From: an uncultured Pelagibacteraceae bacterium
GTDB taxonomy: Bacteria > Pseudomonadota > Alphaproteobacteria > Pelagibacterales > Pelagibacteraceae
Direction: 5' to 3'
DNA length: 64,000 bases
Assembly (NCBI GenBank): GCA_902613065.1
Contig: CACMFU010000001.1
Location: 62,001-126,000, forward strand
The notes beneath the pieces are model-generated. The model saw nothing but the letters and a program-made list of their open reading frames with translations. It did not search any database and was not told where the DNA came from. The position numbers were made by a program, and so were the translations under genes. Below are positions 28,412-38,205 of this stretch, piece after piece. The first letter of the stretch is position 1. Each line of letters begins with the position of its first letter.

Positions 28412-29131
28412 TTAGAAATTATCCTTTAAATCCCTCAATTTTTTGAAATTTTCTAGATCGTTTGACTTAAGAAAAATGTTACAATTAAGTTCCTCACCAA
28501 TCGTTGATGGCATACTAGTTTTACCTTGTTTAATTTTTTCTTTAATTTTTTTAATTTTGTTTAGTAATTCATTGTTATTGGAATCTTGTGCTAAACAAAA
28601 TTCAGAATTCTTTAAAGTATATTCATGTCCACAATAAATTTTTGTATCTTTATCTAAATTTTTTAAAACTTGTAGTGAGTTGTACATTTGCTCATAACTC
28701 CCTTCAAAAATTCTTCCACATCCCATAGAGAATAAAGTATCTCCTGTAAAAATTAACTTATTTTTAAAAAAATGAAAACAGATATGACCTATTGTATGGC
28801 CAGGGACATGATATATTTTTGCTTCAAAAATATCCTTCTTCCAAATTTCACCATCACTTAAGCAAATATCAATTTGAGGTATTCTATTTTTATCTCCAAT
28901 ATAACCTATTATTTCTGCATTAAATTTTTTTTTTAATTCTTCATTCCCGCCAACATGGTCATGATGATGATGTGTATTTAATATATATTTTAAATTTAAT
29001 TTATTTTTCTGTAAATAATTTATAATTGGATCTGCTTCACCAGGATCAACAACACAACAATTTCTATTAGCTTCATTAATTAAAATGTAAGAAAAATTAT
29101 CTTCCAGACACTTAATAATTTCTACTTTCAT
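28412..29131 (-). CDS. gloB: hydroxyacylglutathione hydrolase (glyoxalase II)
   Basis: THHHHDHVGG metallo-beta-lactamase motif; GHTIGHICFH; FTGDTLFSMGCGRIFEG. Confidence 0.95.
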   Translation of the reverse strand: MKVEIIKCLEDNFSYILINEANRNCCVVDPGEADPIINYLQKNKLNLKYILNTHHHHDHVGGNEELKKKFNAEIIGYIGDKNRIPQIDICLSDGEIWKKDIFEAKIYHVPGHTIGHICFHFFKNKLIFTGDTLFSMGCGRIFEGSYEQMYNSLQVLKNLDKDTKIYCGHEYTLKNSEFCLAQDSNNNELLNKIKKIKEKIKQGKTSMPSTIGEELNCNIFLKSNDLENFKKLRDLKDNF

Positions 29132-29728
29132 TTAACTTTCTATTAAAAATATACCTAAATGAGAGTCAAGATTTTTATAATTTAAATTTGATTTATTTAT
29201 TTCTGAAATTCGACTTTTTTTTAAAGCGATAGACTTAAATATTTTAATATTCTTACTACTGCAAAAATTATAAAAATCTTTGATTGTGCACATATGTAAA
29301 TTTGGTGTATTGTACCATTCATGAGGTAAATTTTCTGTTACAGGCATTGTGCCTTTAAATAATAATTGTAGTCTAACTCTCCAGTAACCAAAATTAGGTA
29401 TAGTAACAATTACTTTTTTTCCTACTTTTAGTAATTCATTAATTACTAATTCAGGATTAAGAAAAGCTTGTAATGTTTGGCTTAAAATAACGTAATCAAA
29501 AGACGATTTAGGAAATTGTTTTAAATCGCTTTCAGCATTCCCCTCAATTACAGTTAATCCTTTTGATAAACAATTTTGAACTTTTTCTTTAGAAATTTCT
29601 AGTCCACGAATATCTTTAGTTTTGTTTTCTTGTAAAAATTTCATCAAGTCTCCATTGCCACAACCGACATCTAGAACTCTAGTATTTTCCTCTATCAAAT
29701 TAGATATAATGTTAAATTCTTCTTTCAT
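29132..29728 (-). CDS. metW: methionine biosynthesis protein MetW
   Basis: [51 protein letters not shown]; adjacent to metX. Confidence 0.95.
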   Translation of the reverse strand: MKEEFNIISNLIEENTRVLDVGCGNGDLMKFLQENKTKDIRGLEISKEKVQNCLSKGLTVIEGNAESDLKQFPKSSFDYVILSQTLQAFLNPELVINELLKVGKKVIVTIPNFGYWRVRLQLLFKGTMPVTENLPHEWYNTPNLHMCTIKDFYNFCSSKNIKIFKSIALKKSRISEINKSNLNYKNLDSHLGIFLIES

Positions 29729-30845
29729 TTATAACTTTGTAGGTTGAATTAATATAATCGCCAAGTGTCTTCAGGAAACTTGGAACATCGAGCAAAAATG
29801 AGTCATGCCCCTTATCAGATTCTATTTCTACAAATCCGACATCTGCACCAATAGAATTTAGTGCTATAACTATTTCTCTATTCTCCGATGTTGGATACAA
29901 CCAATCTGATGTAAATGATATTACAAAAAATTTTGTTTTAGTTTCTTTGAATGCATCAGATAAGTTTCCTTTGTACTGTTTGGATAAGTCAAAATAATCC
30001 ATTGCACGAGTTATATATAAATAACTATTAGCATCAAATCTATCAACAAACACAGATCCTTGGTATCTAAGATAACTCTCAATTTGAAAATCTGCCTCAA
30101 ATCCATATCTTAGGCTATCCCTATCTTGCAATTTTCTTCCAAATTTTTCCTGCAATCCTTTTTCAGAAAGATAAGTAATATGTGCTGCCATTCTTGCTAC
30201 CGCTAACCCTTTGTCAGGATTTAATTTGTAATTACTATAAAATCCATTTTCCCACTTACTGTCAGCCATAATTGCCTGTCTTCCTAATTCATTAAACGCT
30301 ATGTTTTGTGCCGAGTGACTAGATGTGCAAGCAATCGGTATTGCAAGTTTTGCTTTATCTGGAAAATTGGCGACAAATTGAAGTACTTGCATTCCACCCA
30401 TTGAACCACCTACTACAGCAAAAAGTTTTTCAATTTCTAAATATTTAATTAGCTCATATTGAGCGTTCACCATGTCGTTAATAGTTATAATTGGAAAATC
30501 AGTTCCTATTTGTTTACCAGTGGACTCATTTATTGTGCTAGGTCCGTAAGATCCCATGCAGCCTCCCATAACGTTTGCACAAATCACAAAAAATTTATTT
30601 GTATCAATTGGCTTATTTTCTCCAACAACATAACTCCACCAACCATCTTTATTAGTTATTGGGTTTTTTCCAGAAACATATTGATCTCCAGTCAAAGCAT
30701 GGAAAACTAATATTGCATTACTTTTTTCACTGTTTAATTCCCCATATGTCTCATATGCTATTGGAAAGTTATTAATTTCCTTACCACAATCCAATTTAAG
30801 GGGATTTGATATAATTATTTTTTTTGTATCAATATTCTTATTCAT
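29712..30845 (-). CDS. metX: homoserine O-acetyltransferase
   Basis: [28 protein letters not shown] alpha/beta hydrolase motif; adjacent metW. Confidence 0.96.
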   Translation of the reverse strand: MNKNIDTKKIIISNPLKLDCGKEINNFPIAYETYGELNSEKSNAILVFHALTGDQYVSGKNPITNKDGWWSYVVGENKPIDTNKFFVICANVMGGCMGSYGPSTINESTGKQIGTDFPIITINDMVNAQYELIKYLEIEKLFAVVGGSMGGMQVLQFVANFPDKAKLAIPIACTSSHSAQNIAFNELGRQAIMADSKWENGFYSNYKLNPDKGLAVARMAAHITYLSEKGLQEKFGRKLQDRDSLRYGFEADFQIESYLRYQGSVFVDRFDANSYLYITRAMDYFDLSKQYKGNLSDAFKETKTKFFVISFTSDWLYPTSENREIVIALNSIGADVGFVEIESDKGHDSFLLDVPSFLKTLGDYINSTYKVINERRI

Positions 30846-30879
30846 AATAATTGTACTGATTGAATTGTGAGAAAAAAAA

Positions 30880-30930
30880 CATTTTAGCGGTTTTTTTATA
30901 GCGCTCGCAATTCAGTATAAATCAGCGCAT
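30880..30930 (-). ncRNA. SAM-II riboswitch upstream of metX
   Basis: Minus strand reads GCGCTGATTTATACTGAATTGCGAGCGCTATAAAAAAACCGCTAAAATG. It closely parallels the recalled SAM-II core GCGCUGAUUUAACCGUAUUGCAAGCGCGUGAUAAAUGUAGCUAAAA: paired GCGC/GCGC, conserved CUGAUUUA, UUGCxAGCGC and GCUAAAA. metX is the classic SAM-II target gene. Confidence 0.88.
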
Positions 30931-30934
30931 GCAG

Positions 30935-30963
30935 CTTTTACTTCAAAGGAATTTATATGTCAA
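30935..30963 (-). promoter_or_regulatory. candidate sigma70-type promoter of the metX riboswitch transcript
   Basis: Minus strand TTGACA (30963-30958), 17-nt spacer, TAAAAG (30940-30935). Predicted +1 falls around 30928, the first base of the SAM-II P1 stem. Confidence 0.55.
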
Positions 30964-31025
30964 ATATTGCTCAATTAATTATTGTTTTATCTAGTTAAAA
31001 GACTATTTATAGTGAAATATTTACT

Positions 31026-32108
31026 ATGACATTGCTAAGATTTAAAAACATAAAATTACAGAGTTACAAACCAGGAAAATCCTTATTGGCTGGTAATAAA
31101 AATATTATTAAGTTATCTGCAAATGAATCTGCTTTAGGTGTCAGTAAAAATGTCGAAAAAATTGTTAAGTCTAAATTTGATATATCAAAATATCCAGACA
31201 GTAAATTTTCGGAATTAACACAAAAAATATCAAAGAAGTATGGCTGTGATAAATCCAAGATAATTTGTGGCTCTGGTTCTGATGAAGTAATTCAAATGCT
31301 TTGTCAATTGTTCCTTAGAGAAAATGATGAAGTTGTTGTTCCTCAGTACAGTTTCCTCATGTATAGGATATACTCCAAAATCCTTGGGGCAAATGTAAAA
31401 TTAGCTAAAGAAATTAATTTTAAAGTTTCAGTTAAAGAAATTCTTAAAAAGACATCAAAAAAAACAAAAATTGTTTTTATTGCAAATCCAAATAATCCAA
31501 CAGGCACTTATTTAACAAAAAACGAGCTATTAGACTTAAGGAGAAGATTAAATAAAAATATTTTATTGGTTGTTGATGATGCATATTTTGAATATATGAA
31601 AAATAAAGATTACAAATCTGGAATTGAGTTATTTAAAAACTCTAAAAATGTATTTATTTTAAGAACATTTTCAAAAATCTATGGTCTAGCCTCATTAAGG
31701 ATAGGCTGGGGATACGGTGATAAATCTATAATTAAAGAATTATATAAAATTAAACCACCTTTTAACGTAAATAAATTTGCTCAAATTTGCGCTGTTGAAT
31801 CACTTAAAGATGATAAATTTGTCAAAAAGTCAGTAATACATAATCTTAAATGGTGCAAAAAAATTAAAAATGAGATGTTAAAATATAATATTGGTACAAA
31901 CAAAATATCTGGAAATTTCTTTTTGTTAGATTTCAAAAAAGCAAAATTTACCGCAGACACAACTTTAAAAAAATTACAGAAATATGGAATTATACTAAGA
32001 GAAATGAATTCATATGGCATAAAAAATTGTCTAAGACTTACAATTGGCAACACAAAAGAAAACCAAATATTCCTTAAAAGAATGAATACTATTTTTAAAA
32101 ATGTTTAA
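31026..32108 (+). CDS. hisC: histidinol-phosphate / aromatic aminotransferase
   Basis: ANPNNPTGTYL, VVDDAYFEY, RTFSKIYGLASLRIGWG PLP-Lys motif. Confidence 0.9.
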   Translation: MTLLRFKNIKLQSYKPGKSLLAGNKNIIKLSANESALGVSKNVEKIVKSKFDISKYPDSKFSELTQKISKKYGCDKSKIICGSGSDEVIQMLCQLFLRENDEVVVPQYSFLMYRIYSKILGANVKLAKEINFKVSVKEILKKTSKKTKIVFIANPNNPTGTYLTKNELLDLRRRLNKNILLVVDDAYFEYMKNKDYKSGIELFKNSKNVFILRTFSKIYGLASLRIGWGYGDKSIIKELYKIKPPFNVNKFAQICAVESLKDDKFVKKSVIHNLKWCKKIKNEMLKYNIGTNKISGNFFLLDFKKAKFTADTTLKKLQKYGIILREMNSYGIKNCLRLTIGNTKENQIFLKRMNTIFKNV

Positions 32109-32994
32109 TAATATTCTTATTATTGGTTGCGGATTAATAGGCTCATCAATATTAAAGGCTTCAATACAAAAAAAAATTTCTAAAAATTTTTTTGTATTTG
32201 AAAAGTCTAAAAAATATAGATCTATTATTAAAAAATTTAACAAAAAAATTAAATTTTTAACAAGGTTAGATAAAAATTTAAATAAAATTGATCTTGTGAT
32301 TTTAAGCACTCCTATGAGTGAATATCCTAAATTTTTTTCGTCATTAAATAAAAATCTCAATCATAATTCAATTATAACTGACGTTGGTTCAACAAAAAAA
32401 AATCTAATTTCTTTAAAAAAAAAAAAATTATCAAAAAATCTTGATTGGGTGATGAGTCATCCTATCTCAGGATCCGAAGTTAGTGGGCCCAAATATGGTA
32501 ATGCTTATTTGTTCAAAAACAAGTGGTGCATAATAATAAAAGATAAAAATGTTCTAAAACAAAAAAAAGTAGAGAGATTTTGGAAATCTTTAGGATCTAA
32601 AATAATTATTATGAACCCCGATGATCATGATAAAATTTTTTCAGTCACTAGCCATTTACCTCACTTGATTGCTTACAATTTAATAAAAACTGCTCAGGAT
32701 TTTCAGAAAAAAAAGAATAAAAATTTGATTAAATTTAGTGCAGGTGGATTAAGAGATTTCTCAAGAATTGCTGCGTCCAACGAAATAATGTGGAGAGACA
32801 TATTTTTCGAGAATAAAACTAATATGATTGAAGCAATAAATCTTTTTATGAAAAATTTAAAAGATTTTAAGAAGAATATAAGTAAGAAAGAAAATTCAAA
32901 GATAATAAAAAAATTAATCAATTCGAAAGTAGTAAGAAAACAAATAATTTCTCAAAAACAAGATATTTCTAAACCTGATTTTGGTCGAGAGTAA
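32101..32994 (+). CDS. tyrA: prephenate/arogenate dehydrogenase
   Basis: IIGCGLIGSSILKA Rossmann motif; DVGSTKKNLI; MSHPISGSEVSGPKYG; SHLPHLIAYNL. Confidence 0.93.
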   Translation: MFNNILIIGCGLIGSSILKASIQKKISKNFFVFEKSKKYRSIIKKFNKKIKFLTRLDKNLNKIDLVILSTPMSEYPKFFSSLNKNLNHNSIITDVGSTKKNLISLKKKKLSKNLDWVMSHPISGSEVSGPKYGNAYLFKNKWCIIIKDKNVLKQKKVERFWKSLGSKIIIMNPDDHDKIFSVTSHLPHLIAYNLIKTAQDFQKKKNKNLIKFSAGGLRDFSRIAASNEIMWRDIFFENKTNMIEAINLFMKNLKDFKKNISKKENSKIIKKLINSKVVRKQIISQKQDISKPDFGRE

Positions 32995-32995
32995 T

Positions 32996-33742
32996 TCAGA
33001 TCCTTATTACTTTCTTTACATCTAATTTCGCCGTTTCTTTAATTAGTTTTATCGTTTTTTTAATTGGCATTATGATCACTCTTTTTTTTGGACCATAAGC
33101 GTGGATAAGATCATTTGTATTGATGCATATAGCAACATGTCCTTTCCAAAAAATAATATCACCTTTTTTAAATTTTTTTTTGTATCCCGCACCTTTTTTT
33201 AATTTAACTTGATCAACTGTGTCTCTTGGAAAAAAATTATTATTAAATTTATAAAATATTTGCAATAGAGCTGAACAATCAATTCCTTCGAATGTTTTTC
33301 CACCCCATTTATATTTACAATTTAGAAAACTTTTAAATATCTTTACAAAATCAGAATTTTTCTTTTGGATTGGAAATATGTCATTTGATCTTAGCCATTT
33401 ATCTTTTTTATACATAATGAAATTTTGATCCTTTTTTAAAATTTGTATTTTGCTCGTAAATGGTAAAAACTTTTTTGATTTCTTTTTTTTATTACCTAAA
33501 TAAATTCTAGCTTTTAAAATCCTAACTTTGTGAGTTGGATTAAATTTTTTGTAGCTATCAATTTTTTTTATAAAGCCTGAATATTTGTCATATGAAGTCT
33601 TTATTTTAAAATAATTATTTTTTTTACTAATTATTTTAAAACTCTCACCATAAATAAGTTGAGAGCTAACATTAGAGTTCTTCTTTGGTTCCTCTAATAT
33701 ATCGACAAAAGGCTCTTTTAAAAAAAAACTATTTTGCACCAA
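32996..33742 (-). CDS. NlpC/P60 family cell-wall hydrolase with SH3-like N-terminus
   Basis: YKWGGKTFEGIDCSALLQIFYK catalytic Cys motif, GDIIFWKGHVAICI His motif. Confidence 0.85.
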   Translation of the reverse strand: MVQNSFFLKEPFVDILEEPKKNSNVSSQLIYGESFKIISKKNNYFKIKTSYDKYSGFIKKIDSYKKFNPTHKVRILKARIYLGNKKKKSKKFLPFTSKIQILKKDQNFIMYKKDKWLRSNDIFPIQKKNSDFVKIFKSFLNCKYKWGGKTFEGIDCSALLQIFYKFNNNFFPRDTVDQVKLKKGAGYKKKFKKGDIIFWKGHVAICINTNDLIHAYGPKKRVIIMPIKKTIKLIKETAKLDVKKVIRI

Positions 33743-35102
33743 TTTTAATTTTATTCCTTATAAACCATAAACAAATTAAGGATGGGATGACCATTAAAGT
33801 AGTAATTATAAAAAAGGTTCCCCAGTCTCCATTTAGCCAATCAACTAAAGCACCGGATGAAGAAGCAAGAGTCGTTCTTCCTGCAGTTCCAATTGAAGCT
33901 AGAAGTGCATACTGTGTAGCGGTATAAGTCCTATCCACTAAAAGAGAGATAAAGGCTACAAAAGCAACAGTTGCAAATGCTGCAGATATATCATCAGCGA
34001 TAACTGCTAAAGCAAACAACCACTCAGATTTTCCTGACCACGCGAGAGCAGCAAATAATAAATTTGTTGCTGCCATAAATCCACCTGCAACAAACATTGT
34101 TTTTATTGTGCCAGCTCTCATAGCAAATATTCCACCTAATAATGTAAATACAACTGTCGTTATCCAGCCTAAAGTTTTTGAGTATATGGCTATCTCACCT
34201 TTTGAAAATCCAACTTCTTTATAAAAAACTATGGACATTCTTCCAAGAAACGCTTCTCCAATTTTAAAAAGAAAGACAAAGCCTAGTATTCCAACTGCAA
34301 TTGAGAAACCATTTTTTTTGAAGAAACTAATTATTGGACCTCCTATTGTACCAGTAATATAAGCAATAAATTTTGTTATTATATTATTTGATCCAAGTTT
34401 TGATTGTATTACTTCGTCTGTTTCTTTTTGTTTCTTTTGCCTATCTGTTGTTATAGGCTCGTGTATAAACATTAAACCTATATTCATCAGGATTACCACA
34501 ACACCAAGAACTAAAAAAGTAGTTTGCCAGTAATCTTCAATTCCAATGTTTTGAAAAAATTCGGCAGTAAACAATGCTATAACACCACCTAACTTATATC
34601 CAGTCCACCATCCAACTACAGCCATAGCAGCACCTGCTGCCATAGATTTTCCTTCATCAGCATTAATTTGTTCGATTCTCAACGCATCAACTGTAATATC
34701 TTGTGTAGCCGAAGCAATTGCTATAACTAATCCAACACTAATTAGTAACGCCAAATTTTCTGTAGGGTTAATAAAACTCCAAACAATTAAACTAAATAAA
34801 ATTATAATTTGCATAAGGACAATCCAGCCTCGTCTGTGCCCTAATCTTTTTGTTAAAAATGGAATTTGTATTCTATCAATTATTGGTGCCCACAAATAAT
34901 TAAAGGCGTACACCCCAAATATTAAACCTGCCCATCCAATAGTTGATCTACTTAAACCTTCTTCTTTTAGCCAAAGGCTTAAACTGCTGGCAATTAAAAC
35001 CCAAGGAAATCCACTAATTGCACCAAGAAGTAATATTCTTAGCATTCTAATATCCTTGTAAACTAAAATAGATTCTGACCAGGTTTGTTTTTTTTCAAAC
35101 AT
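33729..35102 (-). CDS. AmpG-like MFS permease (putative muropeptide transporter)
   Basis: LLLGAISGFPWVLIASSLSLWLKEEGLSRSTIG, LGHRRGWIVLMQ, QDITVDALRIE. Start re-set from ORF track 35192 to the MFEKKQ methionine so it abuts the trkH stop. Confidence 0.82.
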   Translation of the reverse strand: MFEKKQTWSESILVYKDIRMLRILLLGAISGFPWVLIASSLSLWLKEEGLSRSTIGWAGLIFGVYAFNYLWAPIIDRIQIPFLTKRLGHRRGWIVLMQIIILFSLIVWSFINPTENLALLISVGLVIAIASATQDITVDALRIEQINADEGKSMAAGAAMAVVGWWTGYKLGGVIALFTAEFFQNIGIEDYWQTTFLVLGVVVILMNIGLMFIHEPITTDRQKKQKETDEVIQSKLGSNNIITKFIAYITGTIGGPIISFFKKNGFSIAVGILGFVFLFKIGEAFLGRMSIVFYKEVGFSKGEIAIYSKTLGWITTVVFTLLGGIFAMRAGTIKTMFVAGGFMAATNLLFAALAWSGKSEWLFALAVIADDISAAFATVAFVAFISLLVDRTYTATQYALLASIGTAGRTTLASSSGALVDWLNGDWGTFFIITTLMVIPSLICLWFIRNKIKIGAK

Positions 35103-36550
35103 TAATATTTTCTCCAAAAAGATGGAATAAATAATACTAGAATTGCAAATAATTCCAACCTTCCAAGTATCATTGCAGCACTGAGAACCCATTTAGAAAA
35201 ATCAGACAGGCTTGAAAAACTTCCATTTGGACCAATAATATCACCTAAACCTGGACCAACATTTGAAATTGACGTGGCAGCCGCTGAAATTGCGGTAATA
35301 AAATTTAATCCATCAAGCGATAAAAGCGCAGTCACAAAAAAAAATATTAATATATAAAGAAATATAAAAGAAATAATTGAGTCCATAAATTTTTCATCAA
35401 CATTATTATTTTGATATTTAATTTTGAAAATTCCTCGAGGGTAAATTATTTTTTTCAGCTGGTTTGATATGAATTGATACAAAATTTGAACTCTAAAAAT
35501 CTTTATTCCGCAAGTTGTAGAGCCTGCACAGCCTCCAATGAACATTAAAATTATGAAGTATACTAATGGAAATTGACCCCAATTACTGAAATTTTCTGTA
35601 GCATATCCTGTTCCGGTTAAAATAGAAATTATATTAAAGCTAACAGATAAAAAACTTATTTCAGTTAAGCTTTTATTTATAACAGATAAATAAAAAAACA
35701 TTAAAAGAATTGAAATAATAACCAAAATTATAAAAGTTTTTATTTGTGTGTCTTTGAAAAATATTTTCTTATCTCCAGCTAAGTATTTGATGTAACTAAT
35801 AAAAGGTATACTTCCAAGAATAATAAATATTATTGCATTAATTTCTATTAACGAGCTGTTAAAATAACCTATAGATTCATTATAATTTGCAAAACCCCCA
35901 GTCGCTATTGTTGTCATAGCATGCACGATGCTATCAAAAAAACTCATCCCAAATATAAAATAAAAAAAAGCACAAGTTAAAGTTAATAAGGAATATATAG
36001 ACAATAATCTCAAAGAAACTTCTTTAGTTTTAGGAAAAATTTTTTCAGATGTATCATTAGATGAAATATTGAAAAGTTGCATACCCCCTATATTCATTAA
36101 AGGCATTAAAGTGATTGCCATTACAATAATTCCAATACCACCAAACCACTGTAACATTCCTCTCCAAAGTAATATTGCTTTAGATGTTTCATTTAGATTC
36201 GTGATAATTGTAGATCCTGTTGTTGTAATACCAGACATGCTCTCAAAAAACGCATCTGTAAAACTCAAATCTGTACTAGAAAAAATTAAAGGTAAAGAAC
36301 CAAATATAGCAATACTTAACCACGAAAGTGCTGTGAGCAAAAAAGCTTGTGGTAAACTTATCTTTTTATCGTGATCATAATTAGAAATGAAAAATAAAAA
36401 TCCAAAAACAATAGTAACAATCATTGATCCGATAAATCCTGCATCAATTTGATCAAATATTAATTGAACCAAAATAGGTACAATCATTGAAAGACCTAAA
36501 ATAATTTGCAAAACCCCTAAGGTAAAAAAGACAGTTTTATAATTGGACAT
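35102..36550 (-). CDS. trkH: Trk-type potassium uptake protein TrkH
   Basis: Multi-TM; SMSGITTTGSTIITNL, TTIATGGFANYN, GGCAGSTTCGIKIFR selectivity-filter repeats. Confidence 0.93.
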   Translation of the reverse strand: MSNYKTVFFTLGVLQIILGLSMIVPILVQLIFDQIDAGFIGSMIVTIVFGFLFFISNYDHDKKISLPQAFLLTALSWLSIAIFGSLPLIFSSTDLSFTDAFFESMSGITTTGSTIITNLNETSKAILLWRGMLQWFGGIGIIVMAITLMPLMNIGGMQLFNISSNDTSEKIFPKTKEVSLRLLSIYSLLTLTCAFFYFIFGMSFFDSIVHAMTTIATGGFANYNESIGYFNSSLIEINAIIFIILGSIPFISYIKYLAGDKKIFFKDTQIKTFIILVIISILLMFFYLSVINKSLTEISFLSVSFNIISILTGTGYATENFSNWGQFPLVYFIILMFIGGCAGSTTCGIKIFRVQILYQFISNQLKKIIYPRGIFKIKYQNNNVDEKFMDSIISFIFLYILIFFFVTALLSLDGLNFITAISAAATSISNVGPGLGDIIGPNGSFSSLSDFSKWVLSAAMILGRLELFAILVLFIPSFWRKY

Positions 36551-36636
36551 TTTGAATGGACATTATTTTATGGTAAATAAATTTCAACTCTATATGAATT
36601 ATTAAAAAGGCTGATATTAAGGATATTTAAGTAGTT

Positions 36637-38205
36637 GTGATAGACAAAACAAATTTTGACAAAACAAACGCCTGGCCATTTGTTGAGGCAAAAAAGCTAT
36701 TAAGAGAGAGAAAATCGAACATAGAGAAAAAAAATAAAATAGTTTTACAAACTGGTTATGGTCCTAGTGGTCTGCCACATATAGGTACATTTGGAGAAGT
36801 TGCAAGGACGACAATGATTGTCAACGCTCTTGATCATTTAACAGATATTCCAAAGGAAATTATTACATTTTCTGATGATATGGATGGTCTTAGAAAAGTA
36901 CCTGAAAATGTTCCAAATCAAGAAAAGCTCAAAAATAATCTTCACAAACCTTTAACGGATATCCCTGATCCATTTGAAAAGTTTAGTAGTTTTGGAGAAC
37001 ATAATAATAATATGTTGAAACAATTTCTTGATAATTTTAAATTTAAATATTCATTTAAAAGTTCTACAGAACTCTACAAGTCTGGTTATTTTAATGACAC
37101 CCTAAAATTAGTTCTAGAAAATTATGAAAAAATTATGGAAATAATTCTTCCAACTTTAGGCAAAGAAAGACAGAAAACCTATTCCCCCTTTTTACCAATA
37201 TGCCCAGAAACTGGAAAAGTTCTTGAAATACCTGTTTTAGAAATTGATTCAAAATCTTCTAAAATCATATTTGATAATAATGGATCAAAATTGGAAAAAA
37301 GTATTTTGGACGGAAACTGCAAATTGCAATGGAAAGTTGATTGGGCAATGAGATGGTACGCTTTAGATGTTGATTTTGAAATGTATGGAAAGGATTTAAT
37401 TGAGAGTGCAATTCTTTCAACTAAGATTATTAAAACATTAGGTAAATCTAACCCATCTGGTTTTGCTTATGAACTTTTTTTGGACGAAAAAGGTGAAAAA
37501 ATATCTAAATCAAAAGGTAATGGAGTAACTATAGATGAATGGCTGAATTATGCATCTCCTCAAAGTCTATCTCTTTACATGTATCAAAATCCAAAAAGAG
37601 CAAAAAAATTGTACAGAGAAGTTGTTCCAAAAGCTGTTGATGAATATCTAGATTTTATAGAAAAAGGAAAAACTCAAAATGATTTACAGAAGTTAATGAA
37701 TCCAGTTTGGCATGTACATAATGGATCAATGCCAGAGGAAAATACAATTATGACTTTTTCAATGCTTTTAAATTTAGTTGAAACAAGTAATGCGGACAAC
37801 AAACAATTACTTTGGAAATTTGTAAAAAAATACAAGTCAGAAATTAATGAAAATGATCATCCAATTTTTGATAATTTAATTGAATATGCAATAAAATATT
37901 TCAATGATGTTATAAAAACAAAAAAAATTTACAAAACTCCAAATGAAAAAGAGAAAGTTGCACTGAAAGCATTAATTAAGTCTTTAGATAATTGTAATGA
38001 TAAAATGGCTCCTGAAGATATTCAGACAAATATTTTTACCGTAGGAAAAGAAAATGGTTATAAAGAAAATTTAAGAGAATGGTTTAAGCTTATCTATGAG
38101 GTTGTATTTGGTGATGAAAATGGACCCAGAATGGGCTTCTTCATTAGTTTTTTTGGAGTAAATGAAACTAAAGAATTGATAAGAAAAAAGGTTGAAAATG
38201 TTTAA
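36637..38205 (+). CDS. lysK: class I lysyl-tRNA synthetase
   Basis: QTGYGPSGLPHIGTFGEVARTTMI (HIGH-like) and EKISKSKGNG (KMSKS-like); ALDVDFEMYGKDL. Confidence 0.93.
   Translation: MIDKTNFDKTNAWPFVEAKKLLRERKSNIEKKNKIVLQTGYGPSGLPHIGTFGEVARTTMIVNALDHLTDIPKEIITFSDDMDGLRKVPENVPNQEKLKNNLHKPLTDIPDPFEKFSSFGEHNNNMLKQFLDNFKFKYSFKSSTELYKSGYFNDTLKLVLENYEKIMEIILPTLGKERQKTYSPFLPICPETGKVLEIPVLEIDSKSSKIIFDNNGSKLEKSILDGNCKLQWKVDWAMRWYALDVDFEMYGKDLIESAILSTKIIKTLGKSNPSGFAYELFLDEKGEKISKSKGNGVTIDEWLNYASPQSLSLYMYQNPKRAKKLYREVVPKAVDEYLDFIEKGKTQNDLQKLMNPVWHVHNGSMPEENTIMTFSMLLNLVETSNADNKQLLWKFVKKYKSEINENDHPIFDNLIEYAIKYFNDVIKTKKIYKTPNEKEKVALKALIKSLDNCNDKMAPEDIQTNIFTVGKENGYKENLREWFKLIYEVVFGDENGPRMGFFISFFGVNETKELIRKKVENV

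Noticed and set aside
30838-30882. A tandem SAM-V aptamer after SAM-II at metX
   Set aside because: Only about 34 nt lie between the SAM-II 3' end and the metX ATG, too short for a second aptamer, and I see no such fold.
35103-35192. 30-aa N-terminal extension of the AmpG-like ORF overlapping trkH
   Set aside because: The MFEKKQTW start at 35102 abuts the trkH stop and gives a normal MFS N-terminus; the extension sequence is not transporter-like.
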